Positions 7,788 to 17,124 are shown, counted from the first letter of the stretch. The stretch: 64,000 nt of DNA from Maribacter_C sp047345145 (GCF_047345145.1 NZ_JBLFER010000001.1:992001-1056000), one strand, 5' to 3'. Translations and numbers: made by a program. Notes: generated by a model from the letters alone, not told the origin.

Positions 7788-9581
7788 ATGACAAAATTTG
7801 AAGCACTAGGGCTTGATAAGTCCCTATTAGATGCTATTGCCGATTTGGGATTTGAAAATCCCTCGGAAGTACAAGAAAAAGCAATTCCAATTTTATTAGA
7901 AACTGAAACCGATTTGGTCGCACTCGCCCAAACTGGCACCGGAAAGACGGCAGCTTTTGGTTTTCCAATAATTCAAAAAATAGACAGTAATAGTAGAACT
8001 ACACAAGGATTGATCCTCTCTCCTACTCGTGAGCTTTGTCTGCAGATTACCAATGAACTCAAACTGTATTCCAAGTATGAGAAAAATATAAGTACTGTAG
8101 CCATCTATGGTGGTGCTAGTATTACTGACCAAGCACGTCAAATCAAGCGAGGTGCACAGATTATTGTTGCTACCCCCGGTCGTATGAAAGATATGATCAA
8201 TCGTCGTTTGGTTGATATTTCAAAAATCGATTATTGTGTCTTAGACGAGGCTGATGAAATGTTGAACATGGGCTTTTTCGAGGATATTAAAGATATTTTA
8301 TCCAACACTCCTGAAGATAAATCTACATGGTTATTTTCTGCAACCATGCCCAAAGAGGTTTCTCAAATCGCCAAAAAGTTCATGCATAGTCCGCAAGAAA
8401 TTACTGTTGGAACTAAGAATGCAGGCACTTCAAACGTTCAACATGAGTTTTATGTAGTTGGTGGTAGAGATCGTTACCCTGCATTGAAGCGATTAGCAGA
8501 TACAAATCCTGATATATTTTCAGTAATCTTTTGCAGAACAAAACGTGACACCCAAAAAGTAGCCGAAAAGCTAATTGAAGACGGATATAGCGCTGGAGCA
8601 CTACACGGAGATTTAAGTCAAAACCAAAGAGATTTGGTAATGAACTCTTTCCGCAAGAAGCAGATTCAAATGCTAGTTGCTACCGATGTAGCAGCTCGTG
8701 GAATTGATGTAGATGATATTACGCATGTAATAAACTATCAACTTCCTGATGAGATTGAAACCTATACGCACCGAAGTGGTCGTACAGGAAGAGCGGGTAA
8801 ATCAGGTATTTCTATGGTTATCGTTACACGCAGTGAAATGCGTAAAATAAAATCAATAGAAAATAAGATTCAACAGAAGTTCATTTCCAAAAAGATTCCA
8901 ACAGGAATGGAAATATGCGAGATTCAGTTGTATCACTTAGCCAATAAGATTAAGGATACAGAAATTAATGATGATGTTGAAAATTATCTACCAGCTATCA
9001 ATGATGTCTTAAAGGATGTTGATCGCGAAGAATTGATTAAAAAAATAGTTTCTGTAGAGTTTTCTCGTTTTTATAACTATTACAACAAAACTAGAGATTT
9101 AAACTCCCCCGATTCAGGAGATCGTGGAAGAGATAGAGATCGCCGAGGAGGTGATGCACCGAGTTCAGGCTCCGTTCGTTACTTTATAAATGTCGGAGAA
9201 AAAGACGGTTATGATTGGATGTCTTTGAAGGATTTTCTGAGAGAAACAGTTGGTTTAGGTAAAGATGATGTCTTTAAGGTTGATGTAAAGGATAGTTTTT
9301 CTTTCTTTAATACAGATGCTGAAGTTACTGAGAAGATTTTAGCCACTTTCACAGATCTTAAAGTTGAAGGAAGGTTCGTTAATGTTGAAGTTTCAAAAAA
9401 CCCAGGTGGCGGCGGTGGTCGAAGAGATCGCAATAGAGGGAGCCGAAGCGGCGGCGGTCGCAGAGATCGTAATAGCAGTGGAAGCGGCCGAGACAGAAGC
9501 AAGAAAAGAGACCGTAGCTACGGTAAGAGTGAAAATTCTGGAAACAGAAGAAGTAAGCGCAAAAAAAATGACTTCTTTTAG
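7788..9581 (+). CDS. DEAD-box ATP-dependent RNA helicase with DbpA-type RNA-binding domain and RG-rich tail
   Basis: 597 residues. The helicase core carries the Q motif (Gln29), AQTGTGKT (47-54), PTREL, TPGR, DEAD (153-156), SAT (184-186), a HGDLSQNQRD motif, ARGID and HRSGRTGR. A DbpA-type RNA-binding domain lies at roughly 467-540. It is flanked by an Arg/Gly/Asp-rich linker and a C-terminal tail rich in G, R, S and D that would bind RNA without specificity. This layout is that of the CsdA/DeaD group acting in ribosome assembly and cold adaptation. It has its own promoter and long leader and ends in a strong terminator. The family is certain; which E. coli paralogue it matches is not. Confidence 0.94.
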   Translation: MTKFEALGLDKSLLDAIADLGFENPSEVQEKAIPILLETETDLVALAQTGTGKTAAFGFPIIQKIDSNSRTTQGLILSPTRELCLQITNELKLYSKYEKNISTVAIYGGASITDQARQIKRGAQIIVATPGRMKDMINRRLVDISKIDYCVLDEADEMLNMGFFEDIKDILSNTPEDKSTWLFSATMPKEVSQIAKKFMHSPQEITVGTKNAGTSNVQHEFYVVGGRDRYPALKRLADTNPDIFSVIFCRTKRDTQKVAEKLIEDGYSAGALHGDLSQNQRDLVMNSFRKKQIQMLVATDVAARGIDVDDITHVINYQLPDEIETYTHRSGRTGRAGKSGISMVIVTRSEMRKIKSIENKIQQKFISKKIPTGMEICEIQLYHLANKIKDTEINDDVENYLPAINDVLKDVDREELIKKIVSVEFSRFYNYYNKTRDLNSPDSGDRGRDRDRRGGDAPSSGSVRYFINVGEKDGYDWMSLKDFLRETVGLGKDDVFKVDVKDSFSFFNTDAEVTEKILATFTDLKVEGRFVNVEVSKNPGGGGGRRDRNRGSRSGGGRRDRNSSGSGRDRSKKRDRSYGKSENSGNRRSKRKKNDFF

Positions 9582-9594
9582 TTAATTGTATATT

Positions 9595-9622
9595 AAAAAA
9601 TACGCTTCGGCGTATTTTTTTG
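9595..9622 (+). terminator. Rho-independent terminator after the DEAD-box gene
   Basis: An 11-bp perfect stem, AAAAAATACGC (9595-9605) with GCGTATTTTTT (9610-9620), is closed by a C(TTCG)G tetraloop and followed by T residues. The next gene's apparent upstream start at 9620 lies inside this terminator, which rules that start out. Confidence 0.92.
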
Positions 9623-9658
9623 TTTTGTTTAGTATCTTTAAAATTGGATTTTAGATTA

Positions 9659-10447
9659 ATGCAGAAAAACCTACTCCTTCTTATTTTATTTTTTGGTTTC
9701 TTCGGATTCTCGCAAGAGGATGAGAAAAATAACGAAACCCGTGAGTTCAAAGCCGTGGTCGTCAATGCGCAAACGGATGATGCTATGGAAAGTGTGCACG
9801 TGGTAAACTTAAATCAAGTAATAGGAACTATTACTAACAAAAAAGGAGAATTTTCAATTACTGCGACGGTTAACGATACCCTCTATTTTTCTTTCTTAGG
9901 TTATAAATCGCAAAAGATTCGAGTTACAAATGACATGTTCAAGTTTGAAGATACCAAAGTGGCACTAACTGAACTAGCATATGCCCTTGAAGAAGTTATA
10001 GTAAGACCCTATCAATTAACAGGCTATCTTGAGATTGATGTTAAAAATTTACCCATTAATAGTGGATATCAATATAGCATTTCTGGACTTTCAGTCGGAT
10101 ATGAAGCAGGTAATAAAAACCCAAGCGCTGTGACCAAAGTACTTGGGGCAATTCTTAATCCTGCAGATTTATTACGGAATCTCTTTGGAAAGAAACCTGC
10201 GCAAATGCGCAAGTTAAGACAAGTAAAAGAGGATGATGAGATTCGAAACCTTTTGGCATCTAAATTTGATCGAGAAACACTCACAGAATTATTGCAACTG
10301 GAAAAAATGGATATTGACGATATTCTAACCAATTGTAGTTATTCAAAATCGTTCATCAAAACCGCAAATGACCTTCAAATTCTTGATGCAATAAGTGGCT
10401 GTTACGAAGACTACAAAGTCTTAAATAGAAACAAAAAGAGCAAATAA
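9659..10447 (+). CDS. Carboxypeptidase-like regulatory domain protein, secreted
   Basis: 262 residues from the ATG at 9659. This start gives a normal signal peptide (MQKNLLLLILFFGFFGFSQ), while the in-frame start at 9620 lies in the preceding terminator. Residues about 28-100 form a CarboxypepD_reg-like beta-sandwich (VVVNAQTDDAMESVHVVN, then GTITNKKGEFSI and LYFSFLGYKSQKI), the domain usually at the N-terminus of SusC-type receptors. Here no receptor barrel follows; the remainder is a helical, charged tail of unknown function. It is probably a periplasmic or outer-membrane-associated protein. It has no obvious operon partner. Confidence 0.8.
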   Translation: MQKNLLLLILFFGFFGFSQEDEKNNETREFKAVVVNAQTDDAMESVHVVNLNQVIGTITNKKGEFSITATVNDTLYFSFLGYKSQKIRVTNDMFKFEDTKVALTELAYALEEVIVRPYQLTGYLEIDVKNLPINSGYQYSISGLSVGYEAGNKNPSAVTKVLGAILNPADLLRNLFGKKPAQMRKLRQVKEDDEIRNLLASKFDRETLTELLQLEKMDIDDILTNCSYSKSFIKTANDLQILDAISGCYEDYKVLNRNKKSK

Positions 10448-10586
10448 AATTCTTAATAGAATACCCATCTTGTTGTTGTTTTTGTCAATTACTCTGATTA
10501 TCAGCACTTCGGAACTAACAAACTTCTTCAGAAATAAATTTCCAAATTACGACTTCATTTTATAGCTTTAAAGAAAATAGATTCAA

Positions 10587-12278
10587 ATGAAGAAAGGGCT
10601 GTTAGTCATTACCGTTTTATCACTTCTACTTTCCTGTAAGGAACAACAAAAAGCCCCAATAAAAGAGGATATCGCAAAGAAGGAAATCATCAAAGAACCC
10701 AAGAAACAAGTGCCTTTTGTTTGGGAGGGAGCCAATATTTACTTTTTACTGACAGATAGATTTCACAATGGTAATATAAAGAATGATACCACTTTAAATC
10801 GAACTAATCCAACAGGAGTCTTACGCGGTTTTATGGGCGGAGATATTGCCGGAATCACAGAAAAGATCAATGAGGGTTATTTTACCGAACTCGGCGTAAA
10901 TGCCATATGGTTTACTCCTGTAGTAGAACAAATTCATGGTGACACTGATGAAAGCACAGGAAATACTTATGGGTATCATGGGTATTGGGCAAAAGATTGG
11001 ACGGCCTTAGATCCTAATTTTGGAACTAAAGAAGATCTAGAAACTATGGTAAAGACTGCGCATTCAAAGGGCATTCGTGTTCTGATGGACGTCGTCTTAA
11101 ACCATACGGGGCCAGTTACAGATGAAGACCCAGTTTGGCCAACTGAATGGGTTCGAACTGACCCCACTTGTCAATTTAGCACTTACGAAAACACAACAAG
11201 CTGCACGCTTGTAGATAATTTACCTGATATTCTAACCGAATCAGATGATGCTGTGGAGCTCCCAGATGCTTTATTAGCAAAATGGAAAGCTGAAGGAAGA
11301 TTAAGCAATGAATTGGATGAATTAGCCGTCTTCTTTGAACGCACAGGATATTCAAGAAGTCCAAGGGCGTACATCATAAAGTGGCTCACAGATTATGTAA
11401 AAGATTTAGGTATTGATGGTTATCGCGTAGATACGGTGAAACATGCTGATGAAAAAGCTTGGGCAGAATTATATAAAGAGGCTTCATATGCTTTTGAGAC
11501 ATGGAAAAAGAAAAATTCAGACAAAGTTTTAGATGACACTCCTTTTTATATGGTGGGAGAGGTTTACAACTACGGAATCTCTAGTGGAAGGGAATTTGAT
11601 TTTGGTGATAAGAAAGTAGATTACTTTGATTATGGATTTAATGGTTTGATCAATTTCGAATTAAAATATGATGCTAAAAACGATTATGAAACTATTTTTA
11701 AAAAATACAATTCGCTATTAAACAGTGAATTTAAGGGAAAAGGTTTTGTTAACTATCTAACATCTCATGATGATGGGCAACCTTTTGACAAGGACAGGAC
11801 AAAATCTATTAAAACTGCCAATGTACTGTTATTAACACCTGGAACATCACAAATTTATTACGGTGATGAAAGTGCCCGTGATTTGACTATAGAAGGTACA
11901 GAAGGTGATGCCACCCTACGTTCGTATATGAATTGGGATGATATTGAAAATATAGATAGCACTAAAACTATTCTAACCCACTGGCGAAAGTTGGGTAAGT
12001 TCAGAAATAATCATCCCGCTATAGGTGCTGGAAAGCATAAGCAATTAGGCAAAAAGCCTTATGTATTCAGTAGAACTTATGCTAAGGATGACTTCAAAGA
12101 TAAAGTTGTGGTGGGATTAGATTTACCAAAAGGAAAAAAGTCACTTTGGGTAAAAGGATTTTTTGGAGATGGAACCAAACTCTATGACACTTATTCTGAA
12201 ACAGAAGTGATCGTTAAAAAAGGAAAAGTCATTCTTGAAAACGATTATAACATTGCGCTCCTAGAACTGGTTGAATAG
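10587..12278 (+). CDS. GH13 alpha-amylase family lipoprotein
   Basis: 563 residues beginning with a lipoprotein signal peptide (cleavage before Cys17 in LLLSC). All four GH13 regions are present: DVVLNH (168-173), GYRVDTVKH (278-286, nucleophile Asp282), MVGEVYN (general acid Glu325) and TSHDDG (Asp395). A small C-terminal beta domain ends the protein. It would hydrolyse alpha-1,4 glucans at the cell surface or in the periplasm. There are no SusC/SusD, transporter or sugar-sensor genes nearby, so this is an isolated amylase rather than part of a polysaccharide utilisation locus. The 139 bp upstream contain nothing else I can name. Confidence 0.92.
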   Translation: MKKGLLVITVLSLLLSCKEQQKAPIKEDIAKKEIIKEPKKQVPFVWEGANIYFLLTDRFHNGNIKNDTTLNRTNPTGVLRGFMGGDIAGITEKINEGYFTELGVNAIWFTPVVEQIHGDTDESTGNTYGYHGYWAKDWTALDPNFGTKEDLETMVKTAHSKGIRVLMDVVLNHTGPVTDEDPVWPTEWVRTDPTCQFSTYENTTSCTLVDNLPDILTESDDAVELPDALLAKWKAEGRLSNELDELAVFFERTGYSRSPRAYIIKWLTDYVKDLGIDGYRVDTVKHADEKAWAELYKEASYAFETWKKKNSDKVLDDTPFYMVGEVYNYGISSGREFDFGDKKVDYFDYGFNGLINFELKYDAKNDYETIFKKYNSLLNSEFKGKGFVNYLTSHDDGQPFDKDRTKSIKTANVLLLTPGTSQIYYGDESARDLTIEGTEGDATLRSYMNWDDIENIDSTKTILTHWRKLGKFRNNHPAIGAGKHKQLGKKPYVFSRTYAKDDFKDKVVVGLDLPKGKKSLWVKGFFGDGTKLYDTYSETEVIVKKGKVILENDYNIALLELVE

Positions 12279-12287
12279 TTCATTGAT

Positions 12288-12653
12288 TTATGCTTGAGAG
12301 TGCAAGGCTATTCGATTGCCTTCCGTATCTTTTATTAAGGCCATAAAACCGTGTCCTTCCCCAATTTGGGTTTTGGGTTGTATGACTTCCCCACTGGCTC
12401 CTGCTACCCTACTCAATTCCGTATCTACATCTTTGCATGAAAAATAAAGCAACGGACCATCAGTCAAACTTGGTTTGTACATTTCATGTCGTACCAAAGA
12501 ACCTGTGGCACCTGATTTTTCGGGGTCGTTGGGAAACCATCCCATTTGTAAAGCGCCAAATTCATGAACGCTAATAGTTATATTAAAAACCGATTCGTAA
12601 AAAGCTTTTGCCCGATTCATATCATTTACCGGAATCTCAAACCATCCTACCAT
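12288..12653 (-). CDS. VOC (glyoxalase/bleomycin resistance) family protein
   Basis: 121 residues with two beta-alpha-beta-beta-beta modules. It starts WFEIPVNDMNRAKAFYESVF, which is the usual opening of this small VOC subgroup, and ends with KDTEGNRIALHS. The fold often binds a metal and a small molecule, but the substrate is unknown. It lies five bases behind the SRPBCC gene on the same strand, so the two are co-transcribed. It converges on the amylase gene with only nine bases between. Confidence 0.88.
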   Translation of the reverse strand: MVGWFEIPVNDMNRAKAFYESVFNITISVHEFGALQMGWFPNDPEKSGATGSLVRHEMYKPSLTDGPLLYFSCKDVDTELSRVAGASGEVIQPKTQIGEGHGFMALIKDTEGNRIALHSQA

Positions 12654-12658
12654 AAATA

Positions 12659-13186
12659 TTATTTTTCTAAAACTTCTTTAAGGCTAGCCATTCCTTCTTC
12701 AAAATCAGGCCCTACCATCGCATCCATACTTTTAAATAAAGAAATTATGTTCATGGGAAATTTATTATTCCCAGAAAAACCCCAAGTCACTTTAGTGCTG
12801 CTAACTCCAGTATCTTCAACTTTCATGTAGCAATCTGACGTTGATTTAAACGGTTTTAAAAAGCGTAATTCTGAATCTATACGCTCACCATCTAAAATTT
12901 TTTTGATTTCCTGTTCACCTTCCCCAACATCTTTATTACCATTCCAATAGCTAACGCAACCCACTTCACCATCGGTTCCGGTAAATTTCTTTTCCATGTT
13001 AGGGTCTTTTTTGGCCCAAGGTGACCATTCATCCATGTTTTTTAAGGACCGTAAGTAATTAAAAACTTCCCTTTTGGGTTTAGCTATCTCAACAGACCGC
13101 GAAACATTATACGTTTTAGGAGCAATGAGGGATAAAATAAGTACAAGAAAAACTATCCCCGCTAGGATGTAAAGTAGTGTATACAT
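12659..13186 (-). CDS. SRPBCC family protein with N-terminal membrane anchor
   Basis: 175 residues. A hydrophobic segment (about 3-22) is followed by a polyketide-cyclase/START-like domain that begins YNVSRSVEIAKPKREVFNYL and contains MDEWSPWAKKDPNMEKKFTG. This is a hydrophobic-ligand-binding fold; the ligand cannot be inferred. It is the first gene of a two-gene unit with the VOC protein, a pairing often met in Bacteroidota and possibly linked to small-molecule handling. Confidence 0.85.
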   Translation of the reverse strand: MYTLLYILAGIVFLVLILSLIAPKTYNVSRSVEIAKPKREVFNYLRSLKNMDEWSPWAKKDPNMEKKFTGTDGEVGCVSYWNGNKDVGEGEQEIKKILDGERIDSELRFLKPFKSTSDCYMKVEDTGVSSTKVTWGFSGNNKFPMNIISLFKSMDAMVGPDFEEGMASLKEVLEK

Positions 13187-13230
13187 TTGTTTATCAATTG
13201 ATTGGTTGTCCTTAAATGTAGTAAAAAAAA

Positions 13231-13887
13231 TTATTCAGATGCTTTGTACCGTGTTAAAATATCATCGATGCTTTTGATACTTTTTTTGGTCCAATCCAAA
13301 CGCTTTTCCAGTTTTTCATCAGAAGTCAAACCCCAGTCTAGATTGGTATTTCTCAACTTCGTAACTAAATCTTGTAATATGATGGCAGCCGAAACAGAAA
13401 TATTCAAACTCTCTGTAAAACCATGCATTCCAATTTTAAGATAACCATCTGCTTCATTCAAAACGGTTTCACTGAGTCCATCTTTTTCTGTACCGAAAAA
13501 CAAGGCAGTCTTTCCATCAATTTCAAAATCAGGTAATAGACAATCTTTAGTATGCGGTGTAGTCGCTATTATTTTATAACCCTGTTTTCGTAGTTTTTCG
13601 ATGCACTTATCAGAATCGGGATAACTGTACACATCAACCCATTTTTCGGCACCCATGGCAATTTCCTTATCCAATACTTTTGCATTTTTGTTTTCAATTA
13701 CATGGGCTTCCTGAATTCCGAAAACTTCACAACTTCGTATGACCGCACTAGTATTATGCTTTTGATATACATCTTCGATAGCAACGGTAATATATTTTGT
13801 ACGCTCCTCAAGAACCTCTAAAAATCGCTCTTTGCGCTCCTCAGAAATAAAATCCTCTAGGTAGATCAAAAGTTGCTGGTCAATCAT
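13231..13887 (-). CDS. trmH: TrmH/SpoU family RNA 2'-O-methyltransferase
   Basis: 218 residues from the ATG at 13887. A longer frame opens at 13923 but adds residues without similarity and would overlap the divergent cobB start. The three SPOUT motifs are visible: NTSAVIRSCEVFG, FFGTEKDGLSE, and LNISVSAAIILQDL. The protein most resembles TrmH, which methylates the 2'-OH of G18 in tRNA. The upstream gene cobB is divergent, with start codons about 36 bp apart. The enzyme class is certain; the exact RNA target is inferred. Confidence 0.9.
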   Translation of the reverse strand: MIDQQLLIYLEDFISEERKERFLEVLEERTKYITVAIEDVYQKHNTSAVIRSCEVFGIQEAHVIENKNAKVLDKEIAMGAEKWVDVYSYPDSDKCIEKLRKQGYKIIATTPHTKDCLLPDFEIDGKTALFFGTEKDGLSETVLNEADGYLKIGMHGFTESLNISVSAAIILQDLVTKLRNTNLDWGLTSDEKLEKRLDWTKKSIKSIDDILTRYKASE

Positions 13888-13923
13888 CTTTCGAATATAA
13901 TCAAAATGGCTATTTTTAAACAA

Positions 13924-14619
13924 ATGAAGAAAAAAATAGTAGTACTTACTGGTGCAGGAGTTAGTGCGGAAAGTGGTATCAACACCTTTCGTGATGCAGG
14001 TGGGTTATGGGAAGGACACGATGTTATGGAGGTAGCTTCCCCGCAAGGCTTTGCAAAGAATCCAGAACTAGTATTGGATTTTTATAACCAGAGGCGAAAA
14101 CAGCTATTCGAAGTAGACCCAAATCCCGGACATCAATCTCTAGTAAAACTTGAAGAACATTTTGATGTTCGTATTGTTACTCAGAATGTAGATGATTTAC
14201 ATGAACGCGCCGGAAGCTCACAAGTACTTCATTTGCATGGAGAACTTCTAAAAGTGCGAAGTACAAAAAATGAAAATGAAGTGTTGAGATGGAAAAAAGA
14301 CTTAAACCTAGGTGATACTTGTTCGAATGGCCATCAGTTGCGACCACATATCGTTTGGTTTGGAGAGCAAGTTCCTTTACTTGATGAAGCTATCAAGATT
14401 ACTGAGACAGCAGATATTCTAATAATAATCGGAACCTCAATGCAAGTATATCCAGCGGCAAGCCTTATCAATTTTGTTTCCCCAAAAACTCCTATTTATT
14501 TCGTTGACCCAAAACCAAGTGTAAATACCTTGCAGTACAAGAACCTAAGTATTCTCGAAGAAACTGCGGTAAAGGGAGTGCCTACTTTGGTTGCTGATTT
14601 AATTGATACAAAGCCCTAG
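13924..14619 (+). CDS. cobB: Sir2-family NAD-dependent protein deacylase (CobB-like, zinc cysteines lost)
   Basis: 231 residues from the ATG at 13924 (MKKKIVVLTG), which puts the NAD-binding GAGVSAESGI at the usual distance. Other in-frame ATGs at 13873 and 13906 only add unrelated residues. Motifs are TFRD, TQNVDDLH, the catalytic His in HLHGEL, and VWFGE. Tyr54 and Arg57 form the YxxR pair known from desuccinylases such as CobB and SIRT5. Only a single Cys is present in the whole protein, so the usual four-cysteine zinc site is missing. The 3' end overlaps the convergent haem-binding gene by 38 bp. Confidence 0.92.
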   Translation: MKKKIVVLTGAGVSAESGINTFRDAGGLWEGHDVMEVASPQGFAKNPELVLDFYNQRRKQLFEVDPNPGHQSLVKLEEHFDVRIVTQNVDDLHERAGSSQVLHLHGELLKVRSTKNENEVLRWKKDLNLGDTCSNGHQLRPHIVWFGEQVPLLDEAIKITETADILIIIGTSMQVYPAASLINFVSPKTPIYFVDPKPSVNTLQYKNLSILEETAVKGVPTLVADLIDTKP

Positions 14620-15055
14620 TTTGTTGAACCCATGCGACTATTGCCTTTCGCTGCTCATCAGTCAATTTGGCCTCTTGATGAGTCCAAGTATATTCTTTTA
14701 ATGGCATTTCTCTTCCTTCCACTTCTTCAGCGAGTTCCTCAAGTTTATGGTCTTTTTTCTTTATATTATAGGTCTCCCAATCCGAAAAATTAAGATGTTT
14801 TTTACCATCCTTGATATGGTCTGATAACCAATATGAAATTGGTGCTACATTGTTATACCACGGATATTCTGTATTGTTGCTATGACAATCATAACAGGTC
14901 TGTTTTAAAATGGCTCTGATATCAGAAGGAGGGTTAGTTTCGGTTAAGAATTTTGCAGTATGTTCACCTTGAGCTTGATTTTTTTCGGGTCTATAAAATT
15001 GCATCGCAATAAAGACAAGCAAAAGAGCAAGCGCTACTTTTTTTACTATTTTCAT
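14582..15055 (-). CDS. Haem-binding domain protein (cytochrome-c-like CxxCH)
   Basis: 157 residues from the ATG at 15055; the longer open frame to 15187 adds a segment without similarity that overlaps the divergent HEAT-like gene. A membrane anchor or signal segment (about 4-20) precedes a single haem-attachment site, CYDCH (54-58), and a later Met in REMPLKEYTW could be the second axial ligand. This matches the small periplasmic haem_bd family of Bacteroidota. The physiological electron partner is unknown. The C-terminal codons overlap the end of cobB on the opposite strand. Confidence 0.85.
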   Translation of the reverse strand: MKIVKKVALALLLVFIAMQFYRPEKNQAQGEHTAKFLTETNPPSDIRAILKQTCYDCHSNNTEYPWYNNVAPISYWLSDHIKDGKKHLNFSDWETYNIKKKDHKLEELAEEVEGREMPLKEYTWTHQEAKLTDEQRKAIVAWVQQTRALYQLNQQPK

Positions 15056-15091
15056 ATTCAAAATTTGAGGGATGTCTAAAGTACAATTTTT

Positions 15092-15655
15092 ATGAATAAA
15101 GCACAATTGCTTGAAGCATTGAACTGTGTTAATCATTCGCGAGAAAAGCGAATGGAAATGGCTATGCTCATATCTAAAAATACACATTTGGTGAAACCTC
15201 TGCTCGAAATAGCCTTTGAAGATAAAAACCCTATCTCATCAAAAGCATGTTGGGTAATGGAATTTACAGCTAAGGAGAACCTTCCTTATTTATTTCCCCA
15301 CATGAATCAATTTACAAAAGCAATCAGTTTACTTAGGTTAGATTCATCTGTACGACCTATGGCTAAAATATGCGAGTATTTAATAACTGGCTATTTTCAA
15401 AAAAAAGATGATAAAGTTAGAAAAGCCCTAAAGGAAGTACATCTCGAAGAAATCACAAGCGCTTGTTTTGATTGGCTCATCGGAGATCACAAAGTCGCTA
15501 CGCAGGCTTATTCTATGACTTGTTTATTGCTGCTAGGCAGAAAATTTGATTGGATTCACCCTGAACTCAAAATGATTCTAGAGCAGAATTATGCCTTTGG
15601 CAGTGCAGCATATAAAGCAAGAGCGAGAATAACCTTGAAAAAGATAAAGGTTTAA
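15092..15655 (+). CDS. Conserved hypothetical protein, HEAT/ARM-like helical repeats
   Basis: 187 residues, nearly all helical, with no signal peptide or membrane segment. Repeated pairs of amphipathic helices such as VKPLLEIAFEDKNPISSKACWVMEF and VRPMAKICEYLITGYF resemble HEAT repeats. No catalytic motif is visible. It sits directly upstream of purB on the same strand, 109 bp away, but purB has its own promoter. A protein-protein adaptor role is the most one can infer. Confidence 0.75.
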   Translation: MNKAQLLEALNCVNHSREKRMEMAMLISKNTHLVKPLLEIAFEDKNPISSKACWVMEFTAKENLPYLFPHMNQFTKAISLLRLDSSVRPMAKICEYLITGYFQKKDDKVRKALKEVHLEEITSACFDWLIGDHKVATQAYSMTCLLLLGRKFDWIHPELKMILEQNYAFGSAAYKARARITLKKIKV

Positions 15656-15697
15656 TTAGCAGTTAGGACAAAATATTTTTATAAGGTTAAACTGGGT

Positions 15698-15732
15698 TTT
15701 TGAATCTTAGCTTTTTTTAATCCTTATCTTTG
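15698..15732 (+). promoter_or_regulatory. Promoter of purB
   Basis: A TTTTG -33 element (15698-15702) and TATCTTTG -7 element (15725-15732) are separated by 22 bp, within the Bacteroidota range. The start codon follows 32 bp after the -7 element. Confidence 0.65.
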
Positions 15733-15764
15733 CATCTTTCAAAAAATAACCAATTCCGCATAAG

Positions 15765-17108
15765 ATGTCACTAGACCCATTGAACGCTATTTCTCCTATT
15801 GATGGACGTTACCGAAGCAAAGTAGAAAATTTAGCTCCCTTCTTTTCAGAGGAAGCTTTAATCAAATATCGGGTCAGGGTAGAGATTGAATATTTTATCG
15901 CTCTTTGTGAGATTCCCTTGCCTCAACTTGAGGCTTTTGATGTTTCTAAATTTGAATCACTTCGCGAAATCTATCAGAGTTTTGATTCTGCAGATGCACA
16001 GGTAATAAAAGACATTGAAAAAGTCACGAATCATGATGTAAAAGCAGTAGAATATTTTATCAAAGAAAAATTTAACGCTTTAGGATTAGCTTCTTTCAAG
16101 GAATTCATTCATTTCGGATTGACTTCTCAAGACATTAACAATACGGCCATTCCCCTTTCTTTAAAGGAAGCAATGAACGAAGTTTATGTTCCCGCATATT
16201 TTCAAATGCTAGAAAAATTAAAAGAATTAGTTTCGGAATGGGCGGACATTTCCATGCTGGCTAGAACTCATGGGCAACCGGCTTCCCCTACCCGCTTGGG
16301 AAAGGAAATTGATGTTTATGTGCAACGTTTAAAAGAACAGTTCAATTTACTAAATGATATTCCTAGTGCAGCTAAATTTGGTGGTGCTACCGGAAATTAT
16401 AACGCCCATAAAGTTGCCTATCCTACTATAGATTGGAAAGCTTTCGGGCAACAATTTGTGCAAGAAAAACTGGGATTGCATCACTCCTTCCCTACAACGC
16501 AAATTGAGCATTACGATCACATGGCAGCTCTTTTTGATACGTTGAAGCGCATCAATACGATAATTCTAGATTTAGACCGTGATTTCTGGACCTATGTCTC
16601 AATGGATTATTTCAAGCAAAAAATTAAAAAAGGTGAAGTTGGGTCTTCTGCGATGCCCCACAAAGTAAATCCGATTGATTTTGAAAACTCAGAGGGAAAC
16701 CTTGGGCTTGCAAATGCTATTTTTGAGCATTTATCTGCAAAGCTTCCCGTTTCTAGATTGCAACGTGATTTGACTGATAGCACTGTTCTACGAAATGTAG
16801 GCGTACCTTTTGCGCATACCATGATTGCTTTTCAATCCACTTTAAAAGGATTGAACAAACTCCTTTTAAACAAAGAAAAGTTCGAGCAAGACTTAGAAAA
16901 CAACTGGGCTGTTGTTGCCGAGGCTATCCAAACTATCCTAAGAAGAGAAGGGTATCCGAATCCGTATGAAGCTTTGAAAGGTTTGACACGTACTAATGCA
17001 AAAATTAATCAAGCCTCCATTGCGGACTTTATAGATACTCTTGAGATATCCGAAGAAATTAAAGCAGAGCTTAAAGTAATAACGCCGAGTAATTACACCG
17101 GTATTTAG
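15765..17108 (+). CDS. purB: Adenylosuccinate lyase
   Basis: 447 residues. It catalyses two fumarate-releasing steps of purine synthesis: SAICAR to AICAR and adenylosuccinate to AMP. The fumarase/ASL superfamily signature SSAMPHKVNPIDFEN is intact, including the mobile-loop serines, and ARTHGQPASPT (the general-acid histidine region) and GLTSQDINNTA are also present. Length and the N-terminal LNAISPIDGRY agree with the E. coli-type enzyme. It is transcribed from its own promoter and ended by a bidirectional terminator. Confidence 0.97.
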   Translation: MSLDPLNAISPIDGRYRSKVENLAPFFSEEALIKYRVRVEIEYFIALCEIPLPQLEAFDVSKFESLREIYQSFDSADAQVIKDIEKVTNHDVKAVEYFIKEKFNALGLASFKEFIHFGLTSQDINNTAIPLSLKEAMNEVYVPAYFQMLEKLKELVSEWADISMLARTHGQPASPTRLGKEIDVYVQRLKEQFNLLNDIPSAAKFGGATGNYNAHKVAYPTIDWKAFGQQFVQEKLGLHHSFPTTQIEHYDHMAALFDTLKRINTIILDLDRDFWTYVSMDYFKQKIKKGEVGSSAMPHKVNPIDFENSEGNLGLANAIFEHLSAKLPVSRLQRDLTDSTVLRNVGVPFAHTMIAFQSTLKGLNKLLLNKEKFEQDLENNWAVVAEAIQTILRREGYPNPYEALKGLTRTNAKINQASIADFIDTLEISEEIKAELKVITPSNYTGI

Positions 17109-17124
17109 CAAAGACTTACTTATG

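Noticed and set aside
9620..9658. Upstream start for the carboxypeptidase-like domain protein
   Set aside because: It lies in the terminator of the previous gene, and the ATG at 9659 gives a proper signal peptide.
10587..12278. Polysaccharide utilisation locus around the GH13 gene
   Set aside because: No SusC/SusD pair, other glycosidases or sugar sensor is present nearby.
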